From Williamsia herbipolensis (GTDB lineage: Bacteria > Actinomycetota > Actinomycetes > Mycobacteriales > Mycobacteriaceae), in the NCBI RefSeq assembly GCF_000964005.1, contig NZ_JXYP01000001.1:52987-116986 (forward strand): a DNA stretch of 64,000 bases. The letters are read 5' to 3'. Positions 1 to 7,461 of this stretch are shown piece after piece (position 1 is the stretch's first letter; the number at the start of each line of letters is the position of its first letter). Below the pieces are notes generated by a model. That model saw only the letters and a list, made by a program, of their open reading frames with translations. It made no database searches and had not been told where the DNA came from. The position numbers were made by a program, and so were the translations under genes.

Positions 1-270
1 CAGGTCGAACGACAGGAGGAGGGCGCGCAGGCCTACTGGAAGACGTTCTGGGACAACGACGACATCTTCTACGGACACGTCCTCGGCTTCAAAGGACTCG
101 AACGCAGCGTCATCATCCTCGCGCTGAACGAATCGACGCCACGTGAACGATCAAGGGAACGCCTCTACGTCGGTCTCTCGCGAGCGCGCGAGCAGCTCGT
201 CGTCTGCGGTGACCCCGAGTTCGTCCGTCAGGTCGGGGGTCCCGAATTGGCGTCACGACTGAAGCTGTGA
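1..270 (+). CDS. UvrD/Rep-family helicase, C-terminal fragment
   Basis: The reading frame is open from the first base, so the N-terminus lies outside the window; 89 codons remain before the TGA. The segment 'GHVLGFKGLERSVIILAL' followed by 'RERLYVGLSRAREQLVVCGDP' is the C-terminal motif V/VI region of superfamily 1 (UvrD_C_2-type) helicases, where the 'YVGLSRAR' arginine contacts ATP. These enzymes unwind DNA with ATP. The tail is short and has no extra domain, so a NERD-helicase or a stand-alone UvrD-like ATPase are both possible. Its last 18 bases overlap the end of the convergent membrane gene at 253-624. The family is fairly sure; the exact subtype cannot be seen. Confidence 0.65.
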   Translation, partial: QVERQEEGAQAYWKTFWDNDDIFYGHVLGFKGLERSVIILALNESTPRERSRERLYVGLSRAREQLVVCGDPEFVRQVGGPELASRLKL

Positions 271-624
271 CCGCCTTCGCGCGATGGCTCGCCGGATGAC
301 GCGGGCGGCGAAACGTACGAGCGCGACCGCGAGGGTCGCCAGGGGGATCGAGAAGTAGCATGTCCCGACGACGCCGAGAAGCGTCCAGAAAATCGCAGAG
401 AGGAAGGACCTGAAAAATGTGTCGAACGAGTGGTCGCCAGCCTGAATCTCACCATAGAGGAATGTGACGAACAGCGTTCCGAAGACGCCGACGATCAGCA
501 GCACAGTCCCCCAGCCGATCGAGCTGAGCCAGAACATCGTTCGGCCACCCGCCCGATCTTCCGTGGCGCCTTGTGGTGGTGATGGCGAATTGGTCTGAGC
601 GTCGTTCGCGGCATCATCCGGCAC
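253..624 (-). CDS. small membrane protein, paralogue of the gene at 1354-1674
   Basis: A 123-residue protein with a polar N-terminus of about 30 residues, then two to three hydrophobic segments (about residues 33-57, 72-90 and 93-105) and a basic tail (VIRRAIARRRSQ). No catalytic motif is seen. Residues from 'FWLSS' onward align by eye with the 106-residue protein at 1354-1674: both share FWL.S, a central 'ALFW/AIFW.L.G', a TC..S.P.ATL motif and a final RRA. Its start lies 11 bases inside the end of the upstream gene (614-1180), which suggests translational coupling. A later start at MFWLSS is possible. Function unknown; in this T7SS-rich stretch an immunity-type role is conceivable but unsupported. 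Confidence 0.6.
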   Translation of the reverse strand: MPDDAANDAQTNSPSPPQGATEDRAGGRTMFWLSSIGWGTVLLIVGVFGTLFVTFLYGEIQAGDHSFDTFFRSFLSAIFWTLLGVVGTCYFSIPLATLAVALVRFAARVIRRAIARRRSQLQS

Positions 625-1180
625 GGGAACGATCCGTTCTGCTGGTCTGCAGCCCGCCGCGTTTGCGCCGCCGCTCGATGAGAGTGCTTGCTGCTGCCGC
701 CAACAGTGTCACGAGGATCGGGACGCTGAGCGCCACGATGACGATGGGCACGAAGACCCATCCAGGTGCAGAGCAGGCGACCAGAAGGCCGGCCCCGACC
801 TGTCGCACCCGGCCGCGAACGAACAACATGATCAGAGCGACAGCAGCCACGCCGACGCAGACGGTGTGTGTCATCCAGGTGTTCGGCGCTGTGATGACGA
901 GGATGGTCACCAGCACCGCTGAGACGGTCAGACCGACCCAGCCGTACCACGTGGCGAGCACCGCGCCTGCTCGCTGGAATGGGTTGCCTCGACTTGCGAC
1001 TTCCCGATCGCGGAGACCGCGTGTCGCCAGAGTGACGCCGAACGGCGTCCAGATCAGAGACAGGCCCAGCAGTCGGCCCAGTAAGGTTCCGTCGGCCCCG
1101 CCGATCGCCACGAGGGCCGTCAGTCCCACGGCCCCCAGCAGAGTCGGCGCAATCGCGCGATCCACTGTTCGGGTCGACAT
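614..1180 (-). CDS. multi-pass membrane protein of unknown function
   Basis: A 188-residue hydrophobic protein with about five predicted membrane segments (near residues 10-30, 35-50, 75-95, 105-122 and 135-165), ending in a basic cytoplasmic tail (IERRRKRGG). There are no recognisable catalytic motifs and I do not recognise the family. It sits between two small paralogous membrane proteins on the same strand and overlaps the downstream one by 11 bases, so the three probably form one transcription unit. Codon use looks less GC-biased than in the genes beyond 6 kb. Confidence 0.6.
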   Translation of the reverse strand: MSTRTVDRAIAPTLLGAVGLTALVAIGGADGTLLGRLLGLSLIWTPFGVTLATRGLRDREVASRGNPFQRAGAVLATWYGWVGLTVSAVLVTILVITAPNTWMTHTVCVGVAAVALIMLFVRGRVRQVGAGLLVACSAPGWVFVPIVIVALSVPILVTLLAAAASTLIERRRKRGGLQTSRTDRSRAG

Positions 1181-1220
1181 CAGCGGCGGGACGGCACCAA
1201 GCCGTCGAGAATTGGCTCGC

Positions 1221-1409
1221 TCACCGGTGGTCCAGCACGCCTGGGTTCACGAGGATTGGCTGGCCGGAGAAAGTTGCGTCAGACATGCTCCGGCTGCGGA
1301 CCAAATCTAATGCTGCCGGAAGAACAGAGGGCCGAGCTCGTCCGACGACTGACTCAATCAACTGCCTCACCGTCCTCGACAACAACTGCACGTCTTGTCC
1401 TTCTGCCAT
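1221..1409 (-). CDS. possible small hypothetical protein overlapping the 3' end of the 1354-1674 gene
   Basis: An open frame of 62 codons starting at ATG (a TTG two codons earlier is also available) inside the last 56 bases of the preceding gene. The translation is balanced in composition ('DVQLLSRTVRQLIESVVGRARPSVLPAALDLV'-type helices, no repeats) rather than showing the Arg/Ala/Pro bias of antisense shadow frames here. It fills what would otherwise be a gap between two co-directional genes. There is no homology I recognise and no clear ribosome binding site, so this is a weak call. Confidence 0.25.
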   Translation of the reverse strand: MAEGQDVQLLSRTVRQLIESVVGRARPSVLPAALDLVRSRSMSDATFSGQPILVNPGVLDHR

Positions 1410-1674
1410 AGGCAATTCGAATGATGCCGGCCACGAGAGTCGCAGTGGGGACCGAGACCAAGCAGGTCAGGGCAATCCCGGCGAGTGACCAGAACAGTGC
1501 CGGCGGGAAGGTGCCGACGATCGCGTGGACTGAGAACCCGTCGGAGCGAATCACCGTGATGCTGAAGATGCACCACAGCGCGATCACGGTGCCGAAGAAC
1601 AGCGCGCCGACACCGCGCACGGCTGACACCAACCAAAACGCGACGCCGTACACGCGGGGCTCGGGGTCCGTCAT
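1354..1674 (-). CDS. small membrane protein, paralogue of the gene at 253-624
   Basis: A 106-residue protein with hydrophobic segments near residues 12-42 and 50-85 and a charged tail (YGRRTRRAVVVEDGEAVD). By eye it aligns with the C-terminal three quarters of the protein at 253-624 (FWL.S; 'PALFWSLAGIALTCLVSVPTATL' against 'AIFWTLLGVVGTCYFSIPLATL', quoted in part). The two copies flank the five-helix membrane gene at 614-1180. No function is known to me. The duplication suggests a locus with tandem small membrane genes of shared ancestry. Confidence 0.6.
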   Translation of the reverse strand: MTDPEPRVYGVAFWLVSAVRGVGALFFGTVIALWCIFSITVIRSDGFSVHAIVGTFPPALFWSLAGIALTCLVSVPTATLVAGIIRIAYGRRTRRAVVVEDGEAVD

Positions 1675-1771
1675 GCCCTAGCGCTCCGGGCAACGTCGTC
1701 AAAGCGACGATTGCTATCGCAGTTGCATCGGTGCAGGGCACTGCCGACGAGATCGGTCGTGAGTTTCTTCA

Positions 1772-2260
1772 TCATTGGGGCCCGTGCCCGGGCGAGGGAA
1801 ACATGTCGATGGGCTGCGGCACGATCGGATCCGGATTCGCCCACTTGCCGCCCTTGAGCGAGTCTGCCCCGTCGCCCAGATCGTGATGCCCGAGGAGATT
1901 GAGCGTCGGACCTAGACTGGACCCTCTTCCGATTCCCTCGGGAGCGTCTTGGGACAACACAGCTTGTCGGCCGTCAGGGAACGACTGATAGGCCTCGAAC
2001 CACGGAAAATCGGTGCGACTGCCATCAATCCGCGCTCCCTGCGCGGTCGGAGTGAACGCGAGATCACCGTTCACGGATACCCCTGCAAGACGGGCGGGAC
2101 CGCCGAGGGCGGACCGCGAACGGTCGAAGAGGCCAGCCGCTACCGCGGTGAGCTGTGCGTGACGCTTGCCGAACTCCTCGCGGCCGTCCGCTGCGCCCTG
2201 ATTCAACGCCCGCCCCACACGGTGCAGCGAAGCGGGTTCGACCTCCAGATTGTCAGGCAT
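1772..2260 (-). CDS. EspC-like T7SS-associated protein
   Basis: A 162-residue protein. The first 55 residues ('MPDNLEVEPASLHRVGRALN' and following) resemble the N-terminus of EspC/DUF2580-type type VII secretion targets (L.V.p..L...a..L), small helical proteins co-secreted with ESX substrates. The remainder is Gly/Pro/Asp-rich and looks disordered, with no toxin motif. No WxG is present and no partner gene is adjacent, so it may be a remnant or an accessory substrate. The match rests on a short helical N-terminus and is tentative; it is consistent with two T7SS effector loci lying within 18 kb. Confidence 0.45.
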   Translation of the reverse strand: MPDNLEVEPASLHRVGRALNQGAADGREEFGKRHAQLTAVAAGLFDRSRSALGGPARLAGVSVNGDLAFTPTAQGARIDGSRTDFPWFEAYQSFPDGRQAVLSQDAPEGIGRGSSLGPTLNLLGHHDLGDGADSLKGGKWANPDPIVPQPIDMFPSPGHGPQ

Positions 2261-2369
2261 CGCATGTCCTCCCGCTGGTGTTGGTGGTTGGCCATCCTAT
2301 CGGGCGTACAGGAGCTCCAGCGGTCGTGTGGCAGATTGCTACACTGGGCAGCCTGAACAGGAGGGCGCC

Positions 2370-2720
2370 ATGGGAACCACGTCATCTCTTCGGATCGACG
2401 ACGACTTGTACGCGTCGGCGAAGCTCGTGGGCGAGGTTGCGAGTCGCAGCGCGGCGCAGCAGGTCGCCCACTGGGCGCTGATCGGTCGAGAGCTTGAGGC
2501 GTCCGGTCATATCGGTGTGCGCGATGTCGATGCCGTTCTCACCGGCCGCGCCGACTACGACTCCCTTTCGGTCCGCGAGCAGGCAGTGGTGCGGGCCGCA
2601 TGGTCCGAGCGCATCGGTAGCCGTATCGACGAACTCGACCTCGAAGCGCGGTTCACCGCAGAGGGTCGACCGTTCGTGGAACTCGATGAACAGGGCGACG
2701 TGGTCGAGCGGCGGCCCTGA
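2370..2720 (+). CDS. ParD-like antitoxin
   Basis: A 116-residue protein starting 'MGTTSSLRIDDDLYASAKLV', a ribbon-helix-helix-like start typical of ParD-like/TA-antitoxin families that bind DNA and neutralise a paired toxin. The ATG is preceded by CAGGAGGG at a good distance, which decides this start over upstream in-frame GTG/ATG codons. The following residues (AAQQVAHWALIGRELEASG) match the family pattern, which regularly accompanies zeta-type kinases in actinobacteria. The toxin-like gene starts 8 bases downstream, so they form a two-gene operon. Such antitoxins usually repress their own promoter; a short AT-richer patch lies just upstream but no clear operator was identified. Confidence 0.7.
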   Translation: MGTTSSLRIDDDLYASAKLVGEVASRSAAQQVAHWALIGRELEASGHIGVRDVDAVLTGRADYDSLSVREQAVVRAAWSERIGSRIDELDLEARFTAEGRPFVELDEQGDVVERRP

Positions 2721-2728
2721 CCGAACGA

Positions 2729-3247
2729 GTGGCCGCCGACCCAGTTCTTCATGTTGTCGTCGGCCCGAACGGGGCCGGCACGTCGACGCTCTACGAATTG
2801 GTGCTCGAGCCGATCACGCACCTGCCGCTCGTCAACGCCGATGGGACCGCGGCCGACGAGCCCATCGAGTCGCTCGCCGAGCGCCGATCGCTCGTCCTCG
2901 AGACGGTGTTCTCGCACCCGTCGAAGCTCGAGCTGATCCGATCGGCGGCGTCGGCCGGTTACCTGATCACGATGCATGTCGTGATCGTTCCCGTCGAGCT
3001 CACCGTGGCCCGAGTGCTCAACGGGGTCGAGCAGGGAGGGCGCTCGGTGCCCGAGAGCAAGATCCGAGAGCGCCACGCACGATTGTGGATGCTTGTTCGT
3101 GAGGCGATCGGCCTCGTCGACCACGCGTACGCCTACGACAACACCACCGCGAAGAATCCGTTTCGTGTCGTCGCGCGATTCGACCGAGGCCGCATGGTCG
3201 GCGAGGCGACGTGGCCCGCGTGGACGCCCGAGGTTCTCCTGACCTGA
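2729..3247 (+). CDS. zeta-toxin-like AAA protein with degenerate Walker A
   Basis: A 172-residue protein starting at GTG, 8 bases after the antitoxin. 'VVVGPNGAGTSTLYEL' is a P-loop (residues 12-20) in which the essential Lys is Thr18 (codon ACG where AAG is expected, a single base difference). 'ETVFSHPSK' and the C-terminal 'PFRVVARF...GEATWPAWTPEVL' are characteristic of the zeta/UNAG-kinase-like family that phosphorylates UDP-sugars. From memory, family members have about 20 more residues between 'VNAD' and 'ERRS..ETV'; here that stretch is only about a dozen residues, consistent with an in-frame deletion. The frame is intact, but the toxin is probably inactive or altered. Confidence 0.7.
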   Translation: MAADPVLHVVVGPNGAGTSTLYELVLEPITHLPLVNADGTAADEPIESLAERRSLVLETVFSHPSKLELIRSAASAGYLITMHVVIVPVELTVARVLNGVEQGGRSVPESKIRERHARLWMLVREAIGLVDHAYAYDNTTAKNPFRVVARFDRGRMVGEATWPAWTPEVLLT

Positions 3248-3371
3248 CCTGTCGTCAACTGTTGGTCTGTGGCCACTGGTCGGTTATCGAAGCACGTCAG
3301 GCGAGCTGCATTCGGGCCCGAAATGGGTGCAGAGGTCGGGACATCGCGTTGGAACATCGGGCTGAGTTCCG

Positions 3372-3977
3372 CTACCCCGCGTTGCGGGTCCTTCCCGCTG
3401 CGGTGGAGAGGTCTGGTTCTGGTCGGCCTCTCCAACGGCGCGATCGTTTGAATCTAGGTGGAGCCTTCTGCCCGGTCGCAGCCTCGAACTCTTCGACAGA
3501 GATGTACTTCTGCACCAGCGAAATCACCATTGCGGCAAGGACACCTACGACGAACAACTGACCCAGCAGGACGAGCGGGCCCGCGACCAATCCGAGTCCG
3601 TACCCTCGCCACCCGGCCTTCTGCTGTTGCTCGGCCGTGGTTCCGGACCGAACGATCATCGGAAGTCCGAGCCTCTTCTCGGTCTCCGAACGCCGCATCA
3701 GTGAGAAGCCCCATACGAAGCTCGAGAGCACCGCTACAGACATGACGGTCAGGGCGACCGCGCGGAGTGATGTCGGTGTCCCGGGGTCGGTGATCACAAT
3801 GTCGAAGAGGAGTCCGACGACCCATGCAGACAAGCCGAAGAGAGCGAACCACAGGAGAAACAACCAGGTCCGCAGCCACCAGTAGTGAAACCCGCGCCGC
3901 TGCCACGTCTTTCCGAGCAGCCTGATCGAGGGGATCGGGTCCACGGCTGTTTGCGTCACCCGAAGACCGACTTCCAC
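3372..3977 (-). CDS. membrane protein at the end of a T7SS-type operon; candidate immunity protein
   Basis: A 201-residue protein with four predicted membrane helices in two pairs (about residues 35-62 and 72-93, then 125-160 as one long hydrophobic region) separated by a polar loop ('RRSETEKRLGLPMIVRSGT'), and a basic C-terminus. It is the last gene of a minus-strand operon and its start overlaps the end of the large effector-like gene by 22 bases. Membrane immunity proteins often follow membrane-active T7SS toxins, and the position fits this; sequence alone does not prove it. I do not recognise a named family. Confidence 0.6.
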   Translation of the reverse strand: MEVGLRVTQTAVDPIPSIRLLGKTWQRRGFHYWWLRTWLFLLWFALFGLSAWVVGLLFDIVITDPGTPTSLRAVALTVMSVAVLSSFVWGFSLMRRSETEKRLGLPMIVRSGTTAEQQQKAGWRGYGLGLVAGPLVLLGQLFVVGVLAAMVISLVQKYISVEEFEAATGQKAPPRFKRSRRWRGRPEPDLSTAAGRTRNAG

Positions 3978-5257
3978 ACGGATTTGGTCGAGTTCCAGGC
4001 ACCTTTACCCATGTCTGCCATGTCGTCCCCGGTGTTCGAGAAGGTGTTGCTCGTGCCATGCAGGACCCCGGCCACAACTCCGTGATCGTGAATATCCTCG
4101 GACCAGTGCTCGTGGAAAGCGTTGTACCCCACTCCTCCCACTGCGACGCCCACGAGACCGGCGGTTGCGCCCACGGCAAGCACTGGCGCCTCCACGGGTG
4201 CTGCGGCAACCACCAACGCCCCACCTGCCAAACCGACCGCTCCCGCGGCGTAGTCGTTCACATGCGCGGTGGTGTTGCTCCAACCCTTTTGGTGGTCGTC
4301 GATCGCTTGCAGTTCTGCCACGGCACCTGTCGCCGCGACATCGATCACCGGAATGTCTTTGAGGAATTTCAGTTTGCCCGGCAGTTTCTCTGAGAGGCTG
4401 CCGACTCCTTTGAGGTCCGAGATCTTGGTGTTGAGTATCTGAGACATGGGCAGTTCGCCTTTGCCGGCCTGCGCGTCCGCCAAGTGGGATTTCATCGCGT
4501 CCAGCTCACGCGAGGCCGCAAGATGGTTCAACCGTGCATCTGTGCCCTCGGGTACTGCGAGGCCCTGCTGCCTGTATCGGGCCTGTTCAGCCTTCAACTT
4601 CCAGCGAAGTTCACGAAAATCCTCGCGCGACTTGGCGATGTCCTTGGGGAGGTTGCCCTTCACCTTGTCGTTGCGGTCGTTGGGTACGACGTAGAAGGAC
4701 TTCAGGTAGTCGCCCATGGTGATCGCGCCGTCCAGGGTCAGCCCCTTCTTGTCGTCCGAAACCACGGGCTCGGCCAGTTCGGCGAGATCGGAAGCGGCGT
4801 CCAGTCGAAATCCTTGAGCCAGTTGCTTCGCCTCGGCGTAGGCGGCCTGATAGTCCATCTGAGCTTGCATCGCGGAAACGGCGTTCGGTGCCGTCGGATC
4901 GCCGGTGATGACGAGAGGGAGCGGAACGCCGTCGGCGCCTATCTGGGCGCCACGTGCTTGCGCTTCGTGCGCGCCGTCATAGAGCGCGGACTCCAAAGCC
5001 GACAAACTCTCGGCGAGATCAGCGATCACATCTCCCGCTCGTCCGGCGAGTTCGCCGATAGCACCGGCTCGAACCGCGTCCGACGTCCACAGCTTGCGGA
5101 ACATCTCGGCGGCCTCACCCGACCAACTGGCATCGTTACCGAGCTTGTCCACCCCATTCGTCAGATCAGCGACGATCGGCTCTACGAGTCCCGGCGCCTT
5201 TTGCAACGTCGATCCGGCGGACTGGAGTCCTCCGAGGTCCCCGCCGATCCAACTCAT
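3956..5257 (-). CDS. large WXG100/LXG-type T7SS effector-like protein with glycine-rich hydrophobic C-terminus
   Basis: A 433-residue protein. Residues 1-110 are helical with 'ASWSGEAAEMFRKLW' (a WxG motif) as in WXG100/LXG substrates. A charged coiled-coil-like middle follows (about 190-270, rich in Lys/Arg/Glu). Residues 325-370 are a Gly/Ala/Val membrane segment ('AAGAVGLAGGALVVAAAPVE', then 'GLVGVAVGGVGYNAF'), followed by 'HEHWSEDIHDHGVVAGVLHG' and an amphipathic tail. This layout is common among actinobacterial T7SS proteins of unknown activity; the glycine-zipper-like segment hints at membrane insertion. ATGA overlap with the upstream WXG-like gene indicates stoichiometric co-expression, as for an effector and its helper. 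Confidence 0.65.
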   Translation of the reverse strand: MSWIGGDLGGLQSAGSTLQKAPGLVEPIVADLTNGVDKLGNDASWSGEAAEMFRKLWTSDAVRAGAIGELAGRAGDVIADLAESLSALESALYDGAHEAQARGAQIGADGVPLPLVITGDPTAPNAVSAMQAQMDYQAAYAEAKQLAQGFRLDAASDLAELAEPVVSDDKKGLTLDGAITMGDYLKSFYVVPNDRNDKVKGNLPKDIAKSREDFRELRWKLKAEQARYRQQGLAVPEGTDARLNHLAASRELDAMKSHLADAQAGKGELPMSQILNTKISDLKGVGSLSEKLPGKLKFLKDIPVIDVAATGAVAELQAIDDHQKGWSNTTAHVNDYAAGAVGLAGGALVVAAAPVEAPVLAVGATAGLVGVAVGGVGYNAFHEHWSEDIHDHGVVAGVLHGTSNTFSNTGDDMADMGKGAWNSTKSVWKSVFG

Positions 5258-5559
5258 CGGAAGTCCTTGTTGAGGTTGTCCCAGAGGAAGCGGTTCTTGT
5301 TGACCTTTTCTGTTCGGTCGTACTTGTCGCGAGCGTCGTGGAGCTTTGCCGAATGGTCTTCGATCGAGGCCGACATGGAGCGGTTCAATACTCCGAGCAT
5401 CTCGACGACCCCCTGCATTGCAGCGTTGCAGCTGCCGTCACCTGAGTCGGCAAGCGTCGGTTTCGACGCCTCTGCGGCTGCGTCGTACTCGCGCGCAGCG
5501 TTCGCGAATCGTCCCGACAATGCACCGAGGTCGTCGAGAACCACTCTGAAATCAGTCAC
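5254..5559 (-). CDS. small WXG100-like helper protein (DUF6317-like)
   Basis: A 101-residue all-helical protein starting at GTG ('VTDFRVVLDDLGALSGRFA'). The start is fixed by GTGA overlap with the upstream stop; the longer frame begins with Arg/Pro-rich residues typical of out-of-gene sequence. It has WXG100 size and helix-turn-helix layout, but no W-x-G: the turn reads 'LADSGDGSCNAAM'. It resembles helper families of the DUF6317 kind found beside T7SS effectors (memory-based, not certain). It probably forms a heterodimer with the N-terminal domain of the protein encoded immediately downstream. Confidence 0.6.
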   Translation of the reverse strand: MTDFRVVLDDLGALSGRFANAAREYDAAAEASKPTLADSGDGSCNAAMQGVVEMLGVLNRSMSASIEDHSAKLHDARDKYDRTEKVNKNRFLWDNLNKDFR

Positions 5560-6032
5560 TTGTCCAGAATCTCCTCTAGGGCGGCGAGTCGGCCGGCGGT
5601 CCATTCGGCATCCACGACTCCCGGCGTCGGATCGAGCACTATCGGGATACCCATGTGAACGGCGGCGAGGTCAGCGGGCGGCAGTCCCACCCACGGTTGA
5701 TAGCTGCCCAACATGTCAACCAGAGCTCCGACCGTGGAGAAACAGAGGAGCACGGTGTGCCCCTTCGACGTCGCAAGCTCGATGTCGAAGCCTTTGGTCC
5801 CGTCGACACGGGGGTGAGCGGGAATGATCGCGAGATCAGGCAATTGCGACCCGATGGATGCGGCGGAGTTGTCGACCTGTGCCACGTGTGAACGCCAGTA
5901 GGTCTCCTCGGCCCGAGAGGTTGCGCGCCACATGTCGAGGAGCGCGGCGGGTGGCTGCGCGGCCCAACCGTTCTCCTCGGCCCACTCGTCCTGCATCTGT
6001 GCGGCGGTCAGATCGCCCGGCTGCCACGTCAC
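5556..6032 (-). CDS. SseB-like domain protein, first gene of the T7SS-type operon
   Basis: A 158-residue soluble protein. The second half ('GHTVLLCFSTVGALVDMLG...GLPPADLAAVHMGIPIVLDP') matches the pattern of the SseB N-terminal-like domain, in which a value is compared with a threshold-like loop and ends in a hydrophobic-hydrophobic-N/D-P strand. In actinobacteria such domains recur next to WXG100 genes; a chaperone or scaffold role is a guess. The gene heads an operon of four genes with overlaps of 4, 4 and 22 bases. The 212 bases upstream, shared with divergent msrB, must hold both promoters; no strong boxes stand out. Confidence 0.5.
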   Translation of the reverse strand: MTWQPGDLTAAQMQDEWAEENGWAAQPPAALLDMWRATSRAEETYWRSHVAQVDNSAASIGSQLPDLAIIPAHPRVDGTKGFDIELATSKGHTVLLCFSTVGALVDMLGSYQPWVGLPPADLAAVHMGIPIVLDPTPGVVDAEWTAGRLAALEEILDK

Positions 6033-6244
6033 GGTCCGTTTGTCCCCTCGTCGTACAACGGTACTGTTTCGGTATCTTAGCCTGACTCATGACGGAGACT
6101 TCGGTGAGTAACGGAGCCTCTGATCTTCCATTTGCATAAGTGTGGTGGGCGCTTTAGAGAGTCGGCACCGCTACGGGACCAAAACCCGACCCTCGTACGT
6201 TGGAGTAGGAGACGCCGCAGCCAGCGGTGTGCGAGGAGGTAGAT

Positions 6245-6730
6245 GTGAGCACGAGTTTCCGTAAGACCGACGACGCGGTGGCGGCCTTGACCCCGACGCA
6301 GTATCGGGTGACCCAGAAGGACGGCACCGAGCCGGCGTTCGCCAACGAGTACTGGGACAACCACGAGCCCGGGATATACGTCGACGTCGTGTCGGGTGAG
6401 CCCTTGTTCTCCTCGACCGACAAGTACGACAGTGGAACGGGCTGGCCGAGCTTCACCAAGCCCATCGACGACGCCGCGGTCACCACCAAGAGCGACCGCA
6501 AGCTGCTGATGAAGCGCACCGAGGTCCGTTCGGCCAACGCGGACAGCCACCTGGGCCACGTCTTCGGCGACGGACCGCGCAACGCCGGCGGCCAGCGGTA
6601 CTGCATGAACTCCGCGGCGCTGCGGTTCGTCGGAGTCGACGAGCTCGAGGCCCAGGGCTACGGCGAGTACCGCGCACTGTTCACCACCGACACCACGTCC
6701 GATTCGAGCACAGAGGAGCACACACGATGA
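6245..6730 (+). CDS. msrB: peptide methionine (R)-S-oxide reductase MsrB
   Basis: A 161-residue MsrB, which reduces methionine-R-sulfoxide in oxidised proteins. 'SGTGWPSF' (substrate pocket), 'HLGHVF.DGP' and '[11 protein letters not shown]' (catalytic Cys) are all present. GTG 6245 is chosen because AGGAGG lies 5 bases upstream (6234-6239); a GTG at 6227 would place that site inside the gene. The zinc-binding CxxC pairs of many MsrBs are absent and, from the chosen start, the catalytic Cys is the only cysteine, so recycling must use an external thiol or thioredoxin without a resolving Cys. The gene overlaps msrA by ATGA. Confidence 0.93.
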   Translation: MSTSFRKTDDAVAALTPTQYRVTQKDGTEPAFANEYWDNHEPGIYVDVVSGEPLFSSTDKYDSGTGWPSFTKPIDDAAVTTKSDRKLLMKRTEVRSANADSHLGHVFGDGPRNAGGQRYCMNSAALRFVGVDELEAQGYGEYRALFTTDTTSDSSTEEHTR

Positions 6731-7272
6731 CCACCGACACCGGAGCACTCACCACCGCCACGGGCACCGAGACCGCCGTTCTGGCGGGCGGCTGCTTCTG
6801 GGGCATGGAAGACCTCATCCGTCGCCGCCCCGGCGTGATTTCCACGCGCGTCGGCTACACCGGCGGCACCAACGACCACGCGACCTACCGCAAGCACCCC
6901 GGCCACGCCGAGGCCGTCGAGATCGTGTTCGACCCGTCGCAGACCACCTACCGCGACATCCTGGCGTTCTTCTTCCAGGCGCACGACCCGACGACCAAGG
7001 ACCGTCAGGGCAACGACCGTGGCTCGAGCTACCGCTCGGCGATCTTCCCGGTCACCCCCGAGCAGGAGAAGGTGGCGCGCGAGACCATCGCCGACGTCGA
7101 CGCCTCGGGACTGTGGCCGGGCAAGGCTGTCACCACGATCGAGCCCAGCGGCCCGTTCTGGCAGGCCGAGCCCGAGCACCAGGACTACCTGATCCGCAAC
7201 CCCGGCGGGTACACATGCCACTACGTGCGACCGGGTTGGGTCCTCCCCAAGCGCGACGAGGCCAACGCCTGA
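6727..7272 (+). CDS. msrA: peptide methionine (S)-S-oxide reductase MsrA
   Basis: A 181-residue MsrA with the hallmark 'GGCFWGMED' active site (Cys nucleophile near residue 23), 'GYTGG', '[12 protein letters not shown]' and 'QAHDPTT', followed by the C-terminal '[17 protein letters not shown]' containing a resolving cysteine. It reduces methionine-S-sulfoxide and complements MsrB, so the coupled pair repairs both epimers. It is the second gene of the operon, overlapping msrB by 4 bases, and is followed by a strong hairpin at 7291-7320. Confidence 0.95.
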   Translation: MTTDTGALTTATGTETAVLAGGCFWGMEDLIRRRPGVISTRVGYTGGTNDHATYRKHPGHAEAVEIVFDPSQTTYRDILAFFFQAHDPTTKDRQGNDRGSSYRSAIFPVTPEQEKVARETIADVDASGLWPGKAVTTIEPSGPFWQAEPEHQDYLIRNPGGYTCHYVRPGWVLPKRDEANA

Positions 7273-7290
7273 CAGACACGCTCGAACGCG

Positions 7291-7320
7291 ACGCCCTCGC
7301 TCCTCTCGGAGCGGGGGCGT
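7291..7320 (+). terminator. hairpin terminator after msrBA
   Basis: A 13-bp stem (one T-G wobble) with a TCTC loop: ACGCCCTCGCTCC pairs with GGAGCGGGGGCGT. It begins 18 bases after the msrA stop. There is no T-run, as is usual for high-GC actinobacterial terminators. Confidence 0.7.
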
Positions 7321-7461
7321 TGTCGTGTGAGCACCTTCGAGAGTGACTGCCGGCCCGGCAAACCGCGCAGACGCACCCGCAATCTGGGTGCTTCGTGGCA
7401 AACACCTGTCGGTATCGGTCGCAGACGCCGTAGAGGGCTCACTCGGTGGGACCGTGCAGGT

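Noticed and set aside
3211..3561. A 116-codon plus-strand frame between the zeta-like toxin and the membrane protein
   Set aside because: It overlaps the ends of both real genes and its translation has no recognisable segment; composition fits a shadow frame.
7327..7461. N-terminal extension of the NlpC/P60-like gene
   Set aside because: The extra residues are Arg-rich and precede a good signal peptide starting at the ATG 7462, so this stretch is leader DNA.
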